Below, in pieces: positions 1 through 10,689 of a stretch of DNA of 64,000 nucleotides. The notes beneath the pieces are model-generated. The model was not told where the DNA came from and did no database searches. It saw only the letters and a program-made list of their open reading frames with translations. The position numbers were made by a program, and so were the translations under genes. The DNA comes from Kutzneria kofuensis (GTDB lineage Bacteria; Actinomycetota; Actinomycetes; Mycobacteriales; Pseudonocardiaceae): assembly GCF_014203355.1 (NCBI RefSeq), contig NZ_JACHIR010000001.1, positions 5,086,038-5,150,037 of the forward strand, read 5' to 3'. Position 1 is the stretch's first letter. Every line of letters starts with the position of its first letter.

Positions 1-999
1 CTGGAGATCAGCCGGCTCGACGCCGGCGTCGACGAGCTCACCGCCGACCTCGTCGACGTGCGCGGCATCGTCGAGCGCGCCGTCGCCGCCGTCGGTCCCG
101 TCGCCGCCAGCTCCGGCAGTGCCGTCGAGATGTACCTGCCCGACGTCGAGGTGCCCGCCGAGGTCGACGCCCGGCGGGTCGAACGGGTTCTGCGCAACCT
201 GCTCAACAACGCCGTCGACCACGGCGAGGGCCTGCCCGTGCGGGTCCGCGTCGCCGCCGACGAGAACGCCGTCGCCATCGTCGTCCGGGACTTCGGCGTC
301 GGCCTTCGCGAGGGGGAGGCCGAGCTGGTGTTCAACCGGTTCTGGCGGGCCGACCCGTCCCGCAACCGCCGCACCGGCGGCACCGGCCTCGGGCTGGCGA
401 TCAGCGTCGAGGACGCCCGGCTGCACGGCGGTTGGCTCGAGGCGTGGGGCGAGCCCGGCCAGGGCGCCTGCTTCCGGCTGACGCTGCCGCGTCGGCAGGG
501 CTGGGAGCTCACGGACAGCCCCCTGGCCCTGCCGCCCGAGGAGGAGCGGCCGGTCCGCGAGGACGAGGAGGCCGAGGTCAGCCCCCTGGTCGTCGCCGAG
601 GTCGACGCCGACGCGGAGGTCGAGGAGATCATCACCTGGCAGCCCGCCGAGTCGGTGGAGCTGGACGAGTCCGGCGCCGAGCCGTCGATCGCCTGGCACC
701 CGGCCGACGACGACACCGCGCCCGCGGTGGAACGCGGCACGATCGGCCCCGACCCAGAGCTGGACGGCGTGCCCGGGCAGGCCGAGCCGGCAGCCTCGAA
801 CGACCGCGATCCCGAACTCGACGACGTGCCGGGCCGGGTCGATCCCGAGTTCGACCACCTGCCTGGCCGGGCCGAATCGGCGTCCGCCGGCTCCGATCGG
901 GAACGCGACGGCGTGTCGGACCGGCCCGGTGGCCGGCCACGCGAGTCCGGGGCCGCCGAATCCGAGTTCGCCTCGAAGTCCGCGGGGGAGGCCCGGTGA
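1..999 (+). CDS. mtrB: MtrB sensor histidine kinase, C-terminal part (5' end outside window)
   Basis: This is the 3' part of the membrane sensor kinase of the MtrAB two-component system, which controls cell-wall and division genes in actinobacteria. The frame is open from base 1. It begins in the dimerisation/phosphoacceptor region (LEISRLDAG) and continues through the ATPase domain: N box [14 protein letters not shown]1 box VRDFGVGL and G2 box GGTGLGLAI. After the kinase core there is an acidic, low-complexity tail of roughly 160 residues with imperfect repeats of the type DPELDxVPG. The stop overlaps the lpqB start by 4 bp (GTGA), which is the expected mtrAB-lpqB order. Identity rests on the kinase motifs plus lpqB directly downstream. 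Confidence 0.9.
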   Translation: MEISRLDAGVDELTADLVDVRGIVERAVAAVGPVAASSGSAVEMYLPDVEVPAEVDARRVERVLRNLLNNAVDHGEGLPVRVRVAADENAVAIVVRDFGVGLREGEAELVFNRFWRADPSRNRRTGGTGLGLAISVEDARLHGGWLEAWGEPGQGACFRLTLPRRQGWELTDSPLALPPEEERPVREDEEAEVSPLVVAEVDADAEVEEIITWQPAESVELDESGAEPSIAWHPADDDTAPAVERGTIGPDPELDGVPGQAEPAASNDRDPELDDVPGRVDPEFDHLPGRAESASAGSDRERDGVSDRPGGRPRESGAAESEFASKSAGEAR

Positions 1000-2753
1000 T
1001 CCGGCGGTCCCGGCCGATGCTGCTGTTGATCGCGCTGCTCACGGCGCTCGCGACGGTCACGGGGTGCGCGGCCATTCCGGACGAGACGCCGGCGCAGGGC
1101 ATCGCCGCCGGCGACGCCGGCGGCAAGGCGGCGCCGGTGCCCGACCCGGCGCCCGGCCTGCAACCGGCCGACCTGGTGCGGGCGTTCCTGGAGGCCAACG
1201 CCGACCCGACCAGCAGCTACGCCGCCGGCCGGCCGTACCTGACCAAGGCGGCGCAGGCCAAGTGGCAGCCGGCCTCCTCGATCACGATCATCCAGAACAC
1301 CTACAACACGCTGCCGGACCAGACCAAGCCCGACCACGCGAAGGTCCTGCTGACCACGCAGATCATCGGCCGCCTCGGCGCCGACTACGCGTTCGTGCCG
1401 GCGTCCGCGCCCAACGCGCTGACCATCGAGCTGGACAAGCAGGACGGCCAGTGGCGGATCAGCTCGCCGCCGCCGGGCGTGTACATGACGCTCGACCGGT
1501 TCAACGAGGTGTACCGGCAGACCCGGGTGTACTTCCTGGACCCGCAGAAGCGCGTGCTCGTGCCCGACCTGCGCTACATCGTGGCGCAGCCGGCCAGCAC
1601 CCTGCCGGGCCGGGTGATCGACCTCCTGCTCGCCGGGCCGTCCGACGCCATGCAGGGCGCGGTCACCAGTGCGCTCGGCCGTGACGCCGCGCTGGAGACC
1701 GGCGGCAACGAGACCGGCGACGGCGCGGTGCTGGTCAACCTCAGCCGCCCCGGCGACACGGGCTCACCGGGCAACGTGAAGTTGATGATCGCCCAGATCG
1801 TGCAGTCGTTGGCGGTGGTCACCAACAACCGCATCCGCGTCGAGGTGGAGGGCACCGCCCTGTCGCCGGAGCGCCTGGACTGGCGGGTCGGCGACCTGCC
1901 GGCCTACGACATCGGCACCAGCCCCGGCCCCGACCTGACCGGCCTGCTCGTGCAGGACGGCCGGATCAAGCAGCTCGCCGACGGCAAGCCGCTGAACGGG
2001 CCGGCCGGCAACGGCAGCTACGTGGTGCAGACCGCCGCCCAGTCGATCGACGGCACCGAGCTGGCCACCGTCAGCAAGCCCGGGGCCAACGCCGAGTTGC
2101 GGGTCGGCGGCCTCACCCAGTCCGCGCCGGTGGTCGACCTGACCGCGACCACCCTGACCCGGCCCACCTGGGTCTCGGCCGACTCGGCGACCGACCCCAG
2201 CAACGAGGTGTGGACCGTCGCCGACGGCAGCCGGGTGGCCCGCGTGGTCAAGTCCGCCGACGGCACCTGGGTGGCGCGCCCGGTCAACAGCAACGACCTG
2301 AGCCAGTTCGGCCAGATCACCGACCTGCGGCTGTCCCGGGACGGCACCCGGGCGGCCGTGATCGCGAATTCGCAGCTCATCGTCTGCGCGGTCGTCCGCA
2401 CGCCCAACTCGGACACGGTGGCGCTGCGCTCGCCCCGGCTGCTGCTGCCGGACACGCTGACCAGCGTGGTCGGCGTGGACTGGCTGCTGCAGGACCAGCT
2501 GGTGGTGGCCACCTCGTCGCCGGCGTCGCCGGTCGTGCAGGTCGCCGCCGACGGCGACCCGGTGTTCAACCGCTACAACGCGGCCAACCTGACCGCGCCG
2601 GTCACGGCCGTCACGGCGGCGCCGAGCCGTCCGGTGATCGTGGTGGACGCCGGCGGTATGTGGACCTCCTCGGACTCGGGTTCGGTGTGGCGGGTGCAGG
2701 GGGGCGTCAACGTCGGCCGCGGTTCCTCGGCTGTGCCCTTCTACCCGGGCTGA
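996..2753 (+). CDS. lpqB: LpqB, MtrB-associated lipoprotein
   Basis: A 585-residue extracytoplasmic lipoprotein that in mycobacteria modulates MtrB signalling. The N-terminus has a positively charged start, a hydrophobic stretch and the lipobox TGC (LATVTGC), so export and lipidation are expected. A GerMN-like domain occupies the middle (about residues 190-320) and a beta-propeller-like LpqB C-terminal domain follows. I chose GTG at 996 because it forms a 4-bp overlap with the mtrB stop and has GGGGGAG just upstream; ATG 1017 is the alternative. The frame is open far upstream, but that region encodes mtrB in another frame and is not part of this protein. Length fits the family. Confidence 0.95.
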   Translation: MIRRSRPMLLLIALLTALATVTGCAAIPDETPAQGIAAGDAGGKAAPVPDPAPGLQPADLVRAFLEANADPTSSYAAGRPYLTKAAQAKWQPASSITIIQNTYNTLPDQTKPDHAKVLLTTQIIGRLGADYAFVPASAPNALTIELDKQDGQWRISSPPPGVYMTLDRFNEVYRQTRVYFLDPQKRVLVPDLRYIVAQPASTLPGRVIDLLLAGPSDAMQGAVTSALGRDAALETGGNETGDGAVLVNLSRPGDTGSPGNVKLMIAQIVQSLAVVTNNRIRVEVEGTALSPERLDWRVGDLPAYDIGTSPGPDLTGLLVQDGRIKQLADGKPLNGPAGNGSYVVQTAAQSIDGTELATVSKPGANAELRVGGLTQSAPVVDLTATTLTRPTWVSADSATDPSNEVWTVADGSRVARVVKSADGTWVARPVNSNDLSQFGQITDLRLSRDGTRAAVIANSQLIVCAVVRTPNSDTVALRSPRLLLPDTLTSVVGVDWLLQDQLVVATSSPASPVVQVAADGDPVFNRYNAANLTAPVTAVTAAPSRPVIVVDAGGMWTSSDSGSVWRVQGGVNVGRGSSAVPFYPG

Positions 2754-2793
2754 GTTCGTGCCGCGCGTTCCGCGCGGGGTGTGGTCGCATCGG

Positions 2794-3456
2794 TCAGTTG
2801 GTGCTGGTCAGGGCCAGGACGGCGGTCACCTCCAACCCGGCCGCCTTGAGCACCTCATGGCACGCGGCGGCCGTCGCGCCGGTGGTGATGACGTCGTCGA
2901 GCAGCACGACCGGGGTGCCGCTGGGCGGCGACGCCCGCGACCGGATCCGCACCCGTCCGGCCAGGTTGGCGGCTCGGGCCGCCGGGTCCAGTCCGACCGA
3001 GTCGGTGACCGAGCGGGCCAGCTCCAGCATCGGGGCCACCGCGACGCCGTGACCGGCCCCGGCCAGCTCGGTCGCGCACCAGCGGGCCAGGTTGGTCATG
3101 TGCTCGCCGCCGCGCAGCCGGGACGACCGCCGGCGTGACGGGGCCGGCACCAGCCACCACACACCGTCCGGATCCGGCCGCGCCTCGGGCACCCACGGCA
3201 GCGCCTTGGCCACTGCCACCCCCAGCGGCTCGGCCAGCTCGCGTCTGCCGCGCTCCTTGTACGCCAGGACCGCGTCCCTGGCCGCGCCGCGATAGGCGGC
3301 GAGGGCGTAGGCCAAAGGCCCGTCCGCGAGCGCGGCCCGACGCACCGGAATCGGGCCTCCGAATTCACCCTCGCAGGTCTCGCACCACAACCGACCATTC
3401 GTTCGGCAACCGACACACCGGACCGGCAGGACAAGATCGAGCAGTTTCGTCGTCAT
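2794..3456 (-). CDS. ComF family phosphoribosyltransferase-like protein
   Basis: A protein of about 220 residues of the ComF/GntX family. The N-terminus carries a four-cysteine zinc-ribbon pattern (CVGC then CETC), followed by a phosphoribosyltransferase fold with the PRPP-binding loop VVLLDDVITTGATA near the C-terminus. In competent bacteria ComF supports DNA uptake; in actinobacteria the role is not established. A gene of this type lies between lpqB and hpf in many actinobacteria. Here it is on the opposite strand, convergent with lpqB. Start choice is uncertain: ATG 3456 gives MTTKLLDL; a GTG at 3471 would add five residues. Neither has a strong ribosome site. Confidence 0.88.
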   Translation of the reverse strand: MTTKLLDLVLPVRCVGCRTNGRLWCETCEGEFGGPIPVRRAALADGPLAYALAAYRGAARDAVLAYKERGRRELAEPLGVAVAKALPWVPEARPDPDGVWWLVPAPSRRRSSRLRGGEHMTNLARWCATELAGAGHGVAVAPMLELARSVTDSVGLDPAARAANLAGRVRIRSRASPPSGTPVVLLDDVITTGATAAACHEVLKAAGLEVTAVLALTSTN

Positions 3457-3471
3457 GCGTCCACCATGCAC

Positions 3472-4203
3472 CTCGAACCTGACAGTCTCGGCCGCCCGTG
3501 TTTATTACTCGCGAGTTCGGGTATCGCCCCGAACCTGAAGAGTTTTCGCATGAGTGAGGGAACCTCACACCGTCACCTGGGGGTGGACGTGAAGCGAATG
3601 TCGAGTTTTTGGCCACGGCCTTCGGGGCGGATGACCGAGAGATACCACCCACACGGGTGAACTTGGTCCGAGGGTCTCGATCACCGTCCCCGGTTCCGGC
3701 CGGTCCGGCCAAGATCGGGGCCGTCCGGTGGCCGCGCATCGCCACTACCACCATCGGGGCGACCCGATGCGGTGGCGGCAACTCGCACACGTGACCGGGA
3801 ACCCCGAGCTGGACTGGCACGTTGCTCCGATATGAGGCCCTTGCTCAGCCCGTTCGCCGCAGTGCCAAGGCGACCGCGGCCGACCGGGGTCCTGCGCCGT
3901 CGGAGTGAAGCGGGCTCCACCCGTTCGGTGCGCCCCGTGCGGTGGGGGCGCCATCGGCGCGCGCCCACGACATGTTCGGTCACGGAACGTGGTGGCTTGA
4001 ACTCCCCTGCAACGGGGTCTGTCGCAACGGCGAATCCGGGGCTAACGTGCTCCGCTATCAGCAATCCCGGCCCGCGGGGAGGAGGCGAACAGCCCATGAC
4101 CCTGGCGCCGGCGAGCAGCGGCATCTGAGCCGCCTCGGTCACCACCCGGCGCTGAACACCATCCCCAGCATTGATGTTCTCGCAGCAGCGAGGGAGGTCG
4201 TGT
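3472..4203. other. Intergenic region between comF and hpf
   Basis: About 730 bp with no convincing large gene. It holds a hairpin at 3515-3534 (arms GTTCGGG/CCCGAAC), a 15-bp dyad GTGAGGGAACCTCAC at 3554-3568, and near its 3' end a 10-codon reading frame with a strong Shine-Dalgarno site (4096-4128). Open frames such as 3772-4128 lack a ribosome site and homology that I can recognise. It probably contains the promoters of comF and hpf. Confidence 0.6.
4096..4128 (+). CDS. Possible 10-codon leader peptide upstream of hpf
   Basis: ATG at 4096 opens a frame encoding MTLAPASSGI followed by TGA. It is preceded by an unusually strong ribosome site, GGGGAGGAGGC at 4076-4086, about 9-10 bases before the ATG. 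It ends 75 bp before the hpf start. There are no clustered regulatory codons and no clear terminator/antiterminator pair, so an attenuation role is only a suggestion. It could be a chance frame behind a purine-rich stretch. Confidence 0.3.
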   Translation: MTLAPASSGI

Positions 4204-4872
4204 ATGGACATCGTCGTGAAGGGCCGCAACGTCGAGGTGCCCGATCACTACCGGGTGCACGTGGCCGACAAGCTGGCCCGTCTTGAGCGCTACGACAAGA
4301 AGGTCATCCGATTCGACGTGGAACTGTTCCACGAGCCCAACCGCCGCCAGTCCAAGAACTGCCAGCGGGTCGAGATCACAGCCAAGGGGCGGGGCCCCGT
4401 GGTGCGTGCCGAGGCATGCGCCGGCGACTTCTACGGAGCGCTCGACTGCGCGGTGACGAAGCTGGAGAACCGGCTGCGCAAGATGCATGATCGTCGCCGC
4501 GTGCACTACGGCCGTCGCAGTCCCGCGTCGGTCGCCGAGGCCACTGGCGCTATCGGCGCCCTGGCTTCCCCCTTGGAAGACGGCGCCCGGACGGCCGCGA
4601 CGGCCGTGCTGGAGATGGCTCCCGCCTACGACCCGGGCATGGCCGAGGTGCCTGCTCAGCGCTGGGACGAAGACGCCGTCGACGAATCGCTCCCCGGACA
4701 GGTCGTCCGCGAGAAGGAGCACCCCGCCAAGCCGATGACCGTCGACCAGGCCCTCTACGAGATGGAACTGGTCGGACACGACTTCTACCTCTTCCATGAT
4801 GCCGACAAGCAGTGTGCGAGCGTCGTCTACCGCAGGAAGGGATTCGACTACGGCGTGATCAGGCTGGGCTGA
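4204..4872 (+). CDS. hpf: Long-form ribosome hibernation promoting factor
   Basis: A 222-residue HPF/RaiA protein that binds idle 30S subunits and promotes 100S ribosome formation or stabilisation in stationary phase. The N-terminal domain (MDIVVKGRNVEVPDHYRVHV to about residue 100) is the ribosome-binding fold. The C-terminal dimerisation domain of the long form is seen near the end (MTVDQALYEMELVGHDFYLF, then VVYRRKGFDYGVIRLG). ATG 4204 is preferred over upstream in-frame starts because GGGAGGT lies 6-7 bases before it. It lies directly before secA, as in mycobacteria (Rv3241c-Rv3240c). Confidence 0.96.
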   Translation: MDIVVKGRNVEVPDHYRVHVADKLARLERYDKKVIRFDVELFHEPNRRQSKNCQRVEITAKGRGPVVRAEACAGDFYGALDCAVTKLENRLRKMHDRRRVHYGRRSPASVAEATGAIGALASPLEDGARTAATAVLEMAPAYDPGMAEVPAQRWDEDAVDESLPGQVVREKEHPAKPMTVDQALYEMELVGHDFYLFHDADKQCASVVYRRKGFDYGVIRLG

Positions 4873-4889
4873 CGCGCACGGGAACCTCG

Positions 4890-4925
4890 ACGGCCGGCTT
4901 CCACGTTGTAGTGGGGGCCGGCCGT
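4890..4925 (+). terminator. Hairpin between hpf and secA
   Basis: Perfect 9-bp arms ACGGCCGGC and GCCGGCCGT separated by 18 bases, starting 18 bases after the hpf stop. There is no U-tract, so it may be a weak terminator or a processing structure. A possible secA -10 element, TACGAT at 4949-4954, follows it. Confidence 0.4.
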
Positions 4926-5016
4926 TACCCCTTGTCGGTCGAGCCGCCTACGATGACGGAAAAGGGCGTCCGCACCCAGGGCGCGTGACGAGAACCCGAC
5001 GAGCGAGGTCCCCCGG

Positions 5017-7827
<2,811 letters not shown>

Positions 7828-7840
7828 GCCTTGGTCAGGG

Positions 7841-7873
7841 AACGGGGCGTGCCCTTCGGGCACGCCCCGTTTT
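7841..7873 (+). terminator. Rho-independent terminator of secA
   Basis: Perfect 14-bp stem (7841-7854 with 7858-7871) around a TTC loop, ending in TTTT. It starts 13 bases after the secA stop and just before the end of the convergent Rv3235-family gene, so it may act in both directions. Confidence 0.9.
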
Positions 7874-7876
7874 CCG

Positions 7877-8329
7877 TCACAGCACGCGGAACACACTGCA
7901 GCGCAACGCTTCCCGTACCTCGAAGCGGGCGGCGATGGCCCGCGGCCGCGCGTCGATCTCGGCCAGTCCGCACGCCTCGACGACGCCGGCCGTCGGCTGT
8001 CGGGCGTGCAGGCGCCGCAGCCGGCTGCGGTTCGGCGTGGCCCGGCCGCGTGATCTCGTCTGGATCGCGGAGTACGCCGTCGGCGTGAAGTGCGGCCGGA
8101 GCTGGCCGACCGGGCGGCGGCCGTCGATCGCCTCCAGCACCTGGTTGACCAGGTGGCGGATCCGGTCGACCAGCGCCGCCGGCACCTCGTCCGCCGCCGG
8201 TGGCTGCGGCGGCAGGTCCTCAACCAGCCGCAGCCGTCGCCGGGTGATCCTCTGCGCCCGCAGCGGGCTCGTCTTCGGTTCGTATCCGGGCAGTGCCCGC
8301 ACGACGATCGGTTCCTCGATCGTGGTCAT
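7877..8329 (-). CDS. Rv3235 family protein
   Basis: A protein of about 150 residues, resembling the small conserved actinobacterial Rv3235 family, which often lies downstream of secA. The N-terminal third is charged and probably flexible. The conserved core has GRRPVGQLRPHFTP followed by a basic stretch and a C-terminal beta-rich part ending EALRCSVFRVL. No catalytic motif is visible and the molecular function is unknown. It is convergent with secA. ATG 8329 (MTTIEEP) is chosen; a GTG at 8347 would add six residues. Confidence 0.75.
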   Translation of the reverse strand: MTTIEEPIVVRALPGYEPKTSPLRAQRITRRRLRLVEDLPPQPPAADEVPAALVDRIRHLVNQVLEAIDGRRPVGQLRPHFTPTAYSAIQTRSRGRATPNRSRLRRLHARQPTAGVVEACGLAEIDARPRAIAARFEVREALRCSVFRVL

Positions 8330-8414
8330 CCGCCATGGCTGACCCAATGTCGCCCCCGTCTTCTCGCTCCCCCATGCCGAACAGAGCAGCGAGCGGGCCG
8401 GCTGCGGACATGCT

Positions 8415-8420
8415 TAACCT
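8415..8420 (+). promoter_or_regulatory. -10 element for a leaderless HAD transcript
   Basis: TAACCT lies exactly six bases before the GTG start at 8427, the spacing expected when transcription begins at the start codon. No clear -35 hexamer is seen. Confidence 0.45.
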
Positions 8421-8426
8421 GATCGG

Positions 8427-8855
8427 GTGATGAAAGGCCTGATCGTCGACTTCGGCGGCGTGCTCACCGACCGCGGGCCCGACGGCGTCGGCGAGCCGCC
8501 GCTGATCGGCGCCGTGCTGGCCGCCCGCGAGGCCGGCATCCGCACCGCGCTGCTGTCCAACGCGGACGGTCCCGGCGAGCCGATTCCGTGGCTGGACCGC
8601 CTTTTCCAGGTGCTCGTGTTCTCCGGCGACGTCGGCGTGGCCAAGCCGGACGCGGCCATCTACCGGCTGGCCGTCGAACGTCTCGGGCTGGAGCCGGGGG
8701 AGTGCGTCTTCGTCGACGACCTCGCCGTCAACGTCCGCGGCGCCGTCGCCGCCGGCCTGGTCGGCGTGCACCACACCTCGATCCCGTCCACCTTGGCCGA
8801 ACTCGCCGTCCTCCTCGGTGTCGATTTCGCCGGGGGTCGTTCGTGTAACGGGTGA
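8427..8855 (+). CDS. HAD-superfamily hydrolase
   Basis: A 142-residue haloacid-dehalogenase-like phosphatase. Motif I is visible as VDFGGVLTD, in which the usual second aspartate is G-G (DxGGV, as in many IA-type HADs). Motif II may be LLSNAD, and motifs III/IV are K in VAKPDAA and FVDDLAVNVRGA. It is short and lacks a large cap domain. Substrate unknown. GTG 8427 and ATG 8430 are adjacent possible starts; the upstream TAACCT with six-base spacing supports GTG as the first base of a leaderless mRNA. Confidence 0.82.
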   Translation: MMKGLIVDFGGVLTDRGPDGVGEPPLIGAVLAAREAGIRTALLSNADGPGEPIPWLDRLFQVLVFSGDVGVAKPDAAIYRLAVERLGLEPGECVFVDDLAVNVRGAVAAGLVGVHHTSIPSTLAELAVLLGVDFAGGRSCNG

Positions 8856-8896
8856 GCGGGCCGCGCCGGGCGGCCCTCCCCGGAAGGAACACGACC

Positions 8897-9481
8897 GTGC
8901 GTTCGATCAACAGCACGATGTTCGTCAGCCTGGACGGCGTCGTTCAGGGCCTGGGCCGGCCCGACGAGGACACCCGCGGCGGCTTCGCCCACGGCGGCTG
9001 GGGGCCTCGCTACAACGACGAGGTCATGGGCCGCGAGCTCGGCCGGGGCATGGCCAAGTCCGGTGACATGCTGTTCGGCCGTCGGACCTGGGAGGACTTC
9101 ATCGCCGCATGGAGTCGGTCGACCGACGGCAACCCCTTCACCGCGCACATGAACGCCGCCACCAAGTACGTCGTGTCGCGGACGCTGCCCGATGCCGACG
9201 CCTGGCAGAACTCCATCCTGCTGCGTGGCGACGCCGTCGAGACCGTCGCCTCGCTCAAGGCCCAGCCCGGCAACGACCTCTCCATCAACGGCAGCGTCTC
9301 GCTGGTCCGCAGCCTGCACGCCGCCGGACTCATCGACACCTACACGCTGCTCATCCACCCGCTGACCCTCGGCTCCGGCGCCCGCCTGTTCGAGGGCGCC
9401 GCCCCGCTGACCGAGTTCGAGCTCACCGGCAGCGTCACCACTACCAAGGGCGTGATCATCGCCCACTACGCCCGCCGCTGA
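8897..9481 (+). CDS. Dihydrofolate reductase family protein (RibD C-terminal-like)
   Basis: A 194-residue protein with the RibD_C/DHFR-like Rossmann fold. Typical features are the start RSINSTMFVSLDGVVQG, the motif MLFGRRTWEDF, and the NADPH-site pattern LSINGSVSLVRSLHAAGLIDTYTLLIHP. Such proteins are predicted NADPH-dependent reductases; most are not folate enzymes and the substrate is unknown. GTG 8897 is chosen because GGAAGGA lies about 10 bases upstream; the frame is open back to 8852. It follows the HAD gene on the same strand with a 41-bp gap. Confidence 0.85.
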   Translation: MRSINSTMFVSLDGVVQGLGRPDEDTRGGFAHGGWGPRYNDEVMGRELGRGMAKSGDMLFGRRTWEDFIAAWSRSTDGNPFTAHMNAATKYVVSRTLPDADAWQNSILLRGDAVETVASLKAQPGNDLSINGSVSLVRSLHAAGLIDTYTLLIHPLTLGSGARLFEGAAPLTEFELTGSVTTTKGVIIAHYARR

Positions 9482-9597
9482 GGACCATGATCAGGGGGCC
9501 ATTGCCAACTGAAGCCGCCGCCCACCACTCCCCGGGGGGCGTTCCCTGGGCCAGTCTACCAGCGGCGGGGTGGTGATGATCTTGTAAAGGGGGCGCC

Positions 9598-9606
9598 TGT
9601 GGATAA
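9598..9606 (-). promoter_or_regulatory. Single consensus DnaA box
   Basis: TTATCCACA on the minus strand (TGTGGATAA on plus), matching the canonical DnaA box, in the 189-bp intergenic stretch after the DHFR-like gene. No second box or AT-rich unwinding region is near, so this is not an origin. Confidence 0.35.
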
Positions 9607-9670
9607 CTCTGTCGCTCGGTCGGGGGAAGGATCGGCCGGTGGGCGAGCGGCGGCGCTAGCGTCCGAAGGC

Positions 9671-9889
9671 ATGGATGCACTGGCGCTGGCCTGCGCTTTT
9701 ACGTTTACGACGACTGCTCACGGCCAGTCCGTGACGGCGGTGTGCCCGATGCCGGTGTACCGGGTGCTGGCGCAGTGCGAGGGGAAGCACGGGCAGTGGC
9801 AGGTGTGGGGGCCGCCGGCGGACAAGGACGGGTCGACGGCCCGGTGCAGGGAGGGGAAGATCATCGACTACCGGGTCGAGACCGCCTGA
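9671..9889 (+). CDS. Small cysteine-containing hypothetical protein
   Basis: A possible 72-residue protein starting MDALALACAFTF and containing four cysteines (one in the hydrophobic N-terminus, then AVC, AQC and ARC). Its third-codon positions are strongly G/C, like real genes here. The hydrophobic N-terminus may be a short signal or lipoprotein sequence, but it lacks a proper charged start. TAGCGT at 9657-9662, eight bases before the ATG, fits a leaderless promoter. The 3' end overlaps the convergent methyltransferase gene by 29 bp. I recognise no family. Confidence 0.45.
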   Translation: MDALALACAFTFTTTAHGQSVTAVCPMPVYRVLAQCEGKHGQWQVWGPPADKDGSTARCREGKIIDYRVETA

Positions 9890-10643
9890 CCAGCTCGAAG
9901 CAGAGGACGGCGGCGGCGCTGGCGACGTTGAGGGACTCGACGCCGCCGGACATGGGGATGGAGACCCAGCGGTTGATCAGGGGCCGCACGCCGTCGGTGA
10001 TGCCGGAGGTCTCGCTGCCGAGGACGAAGGCGACCTTGGCGGGGAAGTCGGCGGTGAAGACGGTGTTGCGAGCACCGGCGTCCATGGCGATGAGGGTGTA
10101 GCCGGCGTCCCGCAGCAGCCCGGCGGCCTCGTCGGCGGTGTAGCAGCGCAGCACGGGGGCGGTGAAGGCGACGCCGGCGGAGGCCTTGACGACGAGGGGA
10201 TCGATGGTGGCGACGCCCTTGCGCGGCACGACGATGCCCTCGAGCCCGGCGGCGGTGGCGGTGCGCAGGATCATGCCGACGTTGGCGGGGGTGGTGATGC
10301 CGTCGAGCAGGAGCACGGACGCGGGCGGGCGGCGGTCCCCCAGGGCGGAAACGAGGGTGCGCATCCGGGGCGCGACGACGTCGGCCAGCACGCCCTGGTC
10401 CTGCTTGCCGTTGCCGGCGAGCACCTTCACCCGCTGCGCGGAAGCCCGCTGGACCTGCACGCCACGGGCCCGGGCGGCGTCGAGGATCTCCCGCGCGGCG
10501 GGCCCGCGGGCGCTGTCGGCGAGCACGACCTTGTCGACGGACAGCCCGTCGTCGGCCAGGGCCTCCAGCACCGGTTTGCGCCCGTAGACCGTGACGAATC
10601 GATCCTTGGGGGACACATTGTCGACACCGGGGGCCTCACGCAC
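9861..10643 (-). CDS. TrmH/SpoU family RNA 2'-O-methyltransferase
   Basis: A protein of about 260 residues with the RNA-binding substrate domain at the N-terminus (VTVYGRKPVLEAL) and a SPOUT methyltransferase domain. Motifs: LLLDGITTPANVGMILRTA (motif 1), FVLGSETSGI (motif 2) and IPMSGGVESLNVASAAAVLCFEL (motif 3, knot). The target is probably rRNA or tRNA; which nucleotide cannot be told. I chose GTG 10643 because it lies seven bases after a -10-like CATCCT and keeps the gene clear of the divergent acyltransferase; upstream in-frame codons exist. Confidence 0.87.
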   Translation of the reverse strand: MREAPGVDNVSPKDRFVTVYGRKPVLEALADDGLSVDKVVLADSARGPAAREILDAARARGVQVQRASAQRVKVLAGNGKQDQGVLADVVAPRMRTLVSALGDRRPPASVLLLDGITTPANVGMILRTATAAGLEGIVVPRKGVATIDPLVVKASAGVAFTAPVLRCYTADEAAGLLRDAGYTLIAMDAGARNTVFTADFPAKVAFVLGSETSGITDGVRPLINRWVSIPMSGGVESLNVASAAAVLCFELVRRSRPGSR

Positions 10644-10654
10644 GCCAAGCAGGA

Positions 10655-10678
10655 TGGCACAGCGGTACGGATGTGCCA
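10655..10678. promoter_or_regulatory. Dyad in the divergent promoter region
   Basis: Perfect 7-bp arms TGGCACA and TGTGCCA with a 10-bp spacer, located in the 46-bp gap between the TrmH-type methyltransferase (start 10643) and the acyltransferase (start 10690). Each gene has a CANNNT element seven bases before its start codon, so the dyad would overlap both promoters. It is a candidate operator for an unknown regulator. Confidence 0.4.
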
Positions 10679-10689
10679 GGATCGGCACC

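Noticed and set aside
432-995. N-terminal extension of LpqB
   Set aside because: The region encodes MtrB in another frame and is Arg-rich nonsense in this one; a signal peptide begins right after GTG 996.
3554-3568. GTGAGGGAACCTCAC as a CRP site upstream of comF
   Set aside because: The half-sites are seven bases apart instead of six and there is no supporting gene context.
3466-4128. Small plus-strand open frames (3466-3660 and 3772-4128) as genes
   Set aside because: No ribosome sites, no recognisable family, and poor codon-position bias compared with neighbours.
9598-9606. Replication origin
   Set aside because: A single DnaA box without partners, dnaA/dnaN genes or an A/T-rich region is not an origin.
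9482-9670. Riboswitch or structured RNA in the gap after the DHFR-like gene
   Set aside because: Only imperfect GC-rich pairing (around 9512-9580) was found and no known riboswitch signature could be recognised.
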